A stretch of DNA of 64,000 bases. Origin: Gracilaria gracilis. Lineage: Eukaryota; Rhodophyta; Florideophyceae; Gracilariales; Gracilariaceae. The position numbers were made by a program, and so were the translations under genes. The stretch spans positions 248,001 to 312,000 of the forward strand of contig JARGSG010000038.1 in the NCBI GenBank assembly GCA_030374805.1, written 5' to 3'. This document shows positions 60,302 through 64,000 of this stretch, piece after piece (the first letter of the stretch is position 1; every line of letters starts with the position of its first letter). The notes under the pieces were generated by a model that did no database searches, was not told the origin of the DNA, and saw only the letters and a list, made by a program, of their open reading frames with translations.

Positions 60302-62313
60302 AGATGGGTCATGCAATCGCCACCTGCTGGTCTCGTGACCCCGCTTACGATCGCCAACCTCCCGTAAGAGCCCCTCGTAGTGAGACCGCAGCCGAAGATC
60401 GTCTCAGACAGGGCAATGGTGGCGGCCAGCAATCTGGGCAGCCGAGTCAAGTCTTCGTTGTGACTGAGGGCTACGATGCCGATGACGAGGTGGTGGCCGC
60501 CACTAAGCGCACCGCCGAGGGCATTGCTCTTCCAAAGCAGCAAAGAACCGCCGACCACATTGGCATTCAGTCGTTGCTTAACCCGTCGCAGCCAGTTCTA
60601 CGGAAGCAACTTGGCCGTTTCAGGCCGACAGGAGCCCTTAGGTCCACTCAGAAGGCCCGGAAGCCGGCATCGAGGAAGTCTTCGAATCGCGCTAGGCTTC
60701 AGGAGCATTCTGGCAAGTACAACTTGCTGGAGGAGTTAGCCAACGCGCCGACTGGTCTTACTTTTGGTCAGCTGGTTCGTGGCGATGCCGATGATGCCAA
60801 GAAAGACATTCGCCGCATCTTGTCTGGCAAAGCCTTCCCGCGTCGAGTAACGTTCGCCGAGACCCCCATGAAGGGAGCACGCTTGAAAGTGGTTCCAGTG
60901 AAGGTGTATGGGACTTTCGCACAGGCTCTGCTGGATTCTGGGGCAATCCCCAATCTCATGTCCTCCAAACTGGCCGAGAAGCTTTCATTGAAGCCTAAGC
61001 CCACTGATCGTCAGATTCGCGTGGCGAACGGCGACGTTACTTTGGTTCGCGGCACTCTTCGTGATGTCCCTGTCATTTTCGATTCTGTAAGAGTTCCGCT
61101 CGAGTTTCTGGTCATCGAAAGGCCCCCATTTGACCTCATAATCGGCTTTCCCACCTTGGAGGCGATGCAAGCTTGCATCGAAATCAGCACGCAGGAGATG
61201 AAGATGATATATGAGGGCTCGCTAATCCTACTCCGATTGGATTACGAGCGCGTTGGGATCGACGAGTTTGTAGCGATTTCTGGCACAGATAGTGAGGACT
61301 TTACATCAGATTCCGATGAAGAAGGGTATGAATTCCCTTCCGAAGGAGACAGTCTGTTCGCCTCGATTAATGAGGACGAGATTTTCTTCGACAGACATGC
61401 TTTGGGCCCAGAGGTCACTCTCGCCACGTCGGAAGGTGATCGCCAGACAATGGACCAAGATGGTTCTCACGACTCCGATCATGGGAGTCGAGAGGAGCAA
61501 GTCGGTGATACTAGTCAAGATCCAGAGTCCCGGGCCGTAGAGCTGGTTGGTTTGCGTCAGGTTGGTGCTCGTGCTCCGCCTCCGCCACGCTCTACAATCG
61601 ACGAACGTGTCCTGGAACAACTGCGTGATCTCGCTTTCAACTACGACAGGCGCTACGAAGACGCAGAAGCCACAGAAGATGAAGATGAGTCTGACGAAGA
61701 AGATGAAGATGAGGATGAAGATGAACATGAAGATGATGAAGATACCGAAGACGAAGTGGTTGAGGACAACCCAGCCTTGCACGTGCCGTTTGAGCCACAC
61801 CCGGTGGTGTTCGAGGACCCTGGTCTGACAGTTCCGATCCGCGACGAGGTTTTCCTTCTCCCACGCCGAGATGAGGGGAAGCCGGATCGCCAAGACGTTC
61901 TCTACATCAAGTTCAGGAGGCGCCACTTAGGTCATCCCGGCGCCCCCTTTCCTTCGGTCGCGACGGACAGTTTGCCTTTCGGGGCTGAAGGTGAGCTCCT
62001 CCAGGATGGTTTTGGGGGCCTGAACGTCTACTACCCCCAGAATCAGATAGCCGCCCCAGTCGAGTACCACATCCCTGAAGGAAATGGAGCTCCCAGTGGT
62101 TTCCAAGATTTCACTGGAGCTCAGAACGGTTTTCAGACTTCCGAGGACGGCCTTGCTTCACCCGGTCAGGGACAGGACGGAAGAGAAACCCCCGCAGTGC
62201 CCCATGGTCTTGTGCTCACTCTTGAGAGTAACGTCTGCGTATCACACAAAGTGGAGTACTCTCTTCAGGGCATTGTCGCTCGTGATGACTATGGGCGTGC
62301 TTTTGATCGCTGA
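60302..62313 (+). other. Plus-strand gypsy: gag remainder, protease, acidic spacer
   Basis: The sequence resumes after the nested element with GHAIATCWSRDP, the rest of the zinc knuckle. At about 60880-61215 there is a retropepsin-like domain with ALLDSGAIPNLMSS (active-site DSGA) and DLIIGFPTLEAM. A strongly acidic Glu/Asp repeat (61670-61760) follows. Confidence 0.75.
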
Positions 62314-62541
62314 GACTTCCCCCCAGACACCGACCAGAAGCAGGTCATTCTTGATCGTTTGTCGCATCTCCCCGAGATGGTTCAGGAGGAGCTCTTCTCT
62401 GTTCTTTGTGCCACAGAAATTGTTGCGTGGTCCCTCTATCACCTCAGACCTTCTGATGTGCCTGTGCTGCACGACTTCGAGATTACCGACAATATTCCAA
62501 TCCGGTCACGTCTCCGTTGACTACCACCAAAGCATGACGAA

Positions 62542-63660
62542 GTGGTCCGAAAGAAGGTTGACAAGATGCTCACGGCTGGTATCGTGCGTCCTTACTCGTC
62601 TGCCTGGTCCTTCCCCGTTGTCATCGCCACGAAAAAGGATGGCAAACCAAGGTTCTGCGTCGACTACAGAGCCTTGAATCAGATCATGAAACCAGATCGT
62701 TGGCCGCTCCCCCACATGGATCAGATCTTCGATGACCTCGGCGGTTGCTCGTTCTTCACGACGCTGGATTTGTTCTCCGGGTACTGGCAGATCGGCATGT
62801 CGCCACGTTGCAAAGAGATGACCACTTTCGTTTGTCGTCAGGGGACCTTCCAGTTCGAGGTCATGCCCTTTGGCCTGATGAATGTCCCATCGACGTTCCA
62901 AAGGTTCAGGGATTCCATTCTCGGTCGCATTGCGTTTGCACGTGTGTACATTGACGACGTTGTCATCTTCTCGAAGACCATGGAAGAGCATTTCCATCAT
63001 GTTTCGGAAGTACTGAAGCTCACCGCCTCGCATGGGTTGAAGCTGAAGATCAGCAAGTGCGACTTCGCTCAGCCCAAGATTCACCTTCTTGGACACGTCA
63101 TCAAGGCTGGTGGAGTGTCCGTGGATATGAAGAAGATTGAAGCAATTCAGGATGCCCCTCGTCCTTCGACGACTACCGAGCTTAGGAGTTTCCTTGGCCT
63201 CGCGAGCTACTACAGGAGCTTCATCAAAGGGTTTTCACAGACCTCCGCCCCCCTTCATGCCGCCACCACAGGCAAGAAGAGGCTGGAGTTCACCCCCAAG
63301 ATGAGGGAAGCGTTTGAAGAGTTGAAGAGGAAGCTTGTTTGGCCCCCGGTTCTGGCCTCCCTGACTTTGAGGCCCCTTTTCGTGTCGAGACAGACGCCTC
63401 CCCCCGTTCTTTGGGGGCTGTCTTGGCCCAAAAGAAGGAGGATGGGAGGTTTCACCCGGTCCAGTACGCAAGCAGGACTATGAACAAGTCTGAGCAGAAC
63501 TACTCGGTTTGCGAGAAGGAGTTTTGGCCGTTGTGTTTGCCTTGAAGAAGTTTGGCATCTACCTTCTCGGATCGAAGCCATTCCAGTTGGTGACGGATCA
63601 TTAGGCCCTGAGGTATGCCTTCCAGAAGAAGGACGTACATGGACGCCTCGCTCGTTGGTT
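62542..63660 (+). other. Plus-strand gypsy: reverse transcriptase and RNase H region
   Basis: Ty3/gypsy RT is plain. FPVVIATKKDGKPRFCVDYRALN, TTLDLFSGYWQI, MPFGLMNVPSTFQR and VYIDDVVIFSKT (YIDD active site) lead to LGHVIKAGG and ELRSFLGLASYYRSFI. An RNase H start ([21 protein letters not shown]) follows near 63380. Confidence 0.85.
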
Positions 63661-64000
63661 GGATCTTTTCGCGGAGTACGAATTCGAGATTGTGTACGGT
63701 TCTGGGGCTGGCAATTTTGCCCGCGGATTACCTCTCCCGGTTCGCGAAGCCAGGGAACCTGGAGCACGGTATGGCATGCCAAGTCTCAGTGGCGTCAGAG
63801 GATTCTTTCGGCGGTCTCGAGCCATATTACGCCAATATAGGCCGATACCTTTGTGGGATTCCCATGGACGAGCATGACGCCAAGATCCTCCTTGCGATCA
63901 AGAGGAATGCGAATAAGTTTCTTCCGTGGAATGGAGAGCTACACCGCCGCACGAAGTCGGGCTTGGTTCTGGTCCCCGCTATCCAGGATAGACTCAATCT

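Larger units (their letters stand above)
45716..64000 (+). mobile_element. Plus-strand gypsy (Ty3-type) element, interrupted, runs off the window
   Basis: The order on the plus strand is a putative 5' LTR with a TATA box, gag with zinc knuckles, then after a large nested insertion the rest of gag, an aspartic protease, reverse transcriptase and the start of RNase H. This order is Ty3/gypsy. The 3' part lies beyond 64000, so LTR divergence cannot be measured. The element is older than the gypsy copy inserted into it. It has several breaks and is a fossil. The 5' limit is an estimate. Confidence 0.8.

Overview
The window looks like a nuclear contig of a florideophyte red alga, something close to Chondrus crispus. 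This is inference: genes are long and apparently intronless, GC is moderate with sharp local jumps, there are no bacterial operon signals, and gypsy, DIRS-like, Harbinger and MULE elements are densely nested. Only a handful of host genes can be seen. Most of the 64 kb is transposons and gene wreckage.

Layout. 1-1.4 kb: end of a Harbinger-like element (companion ORF end plus a DDE transposase). 1.8-4.3 kb: a divergent pair of paralogous three-helix membrane proteins of unknown function. 4.3-7.7 kb: almost gene-free, with a 65-bp near-perfect palindrome and a tRNA-like unit. 7.7-8.3 kb: a broken LpxC-like gene. 8.4-34.6 kb: a large head-to-head inverted duplication of an NB-ARC/WD40 (NLR-type) gene. 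The left copy has one 1-bp frameshift. The right copy has a nonsense codon and has been hit by two DNA transposons: an 11.5-kb Harbinger (16203-27707) and, only 60 bp of unduplicated gene sequence further on, a 6.7-kb MULE (27780-34520). The Harbinger carries fragments of at least four unrelated host genes (SNF2/RAD5-like helicase, TAF1-like, importin-beta3-like twice, alpha/beta hydrolase) and possibly a C2-like piece. The MULE encodes an Ulp1-type protease region plus a MULE transposase with a SWIM finger. Removing both insertions and their target duplications leaves a right arm of the same length as the left arm (about 3,586 bp).

35.1-38.4 kb: two probable secreted-protein genes, a von Willebrand A/integrin-beta-I-like protein and a Cys-rich protein with a premature stop. 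39.2-44.6 kb: an old DIRS-like tyrosine-recombinase retroelement on the minus strand. 45.7 kb to the end: a three-level nest. A plus-strand gypsy element is interrupted in its gag by a complete minus-strand gypsy element with 5-bp target duplication, 713/714-bp LTRs, primer site and polypurine tract. That second element contains a 73-bp tandem repeat, which is split by a 3.25-kb Harbinger.

Empty-site sequences for three of the four clean insertions are present in the same window (the sister palindrome arm, or intact repeat units), so their boundaries are well supported. All family assignments come from motifs read by eye; no searches were run.
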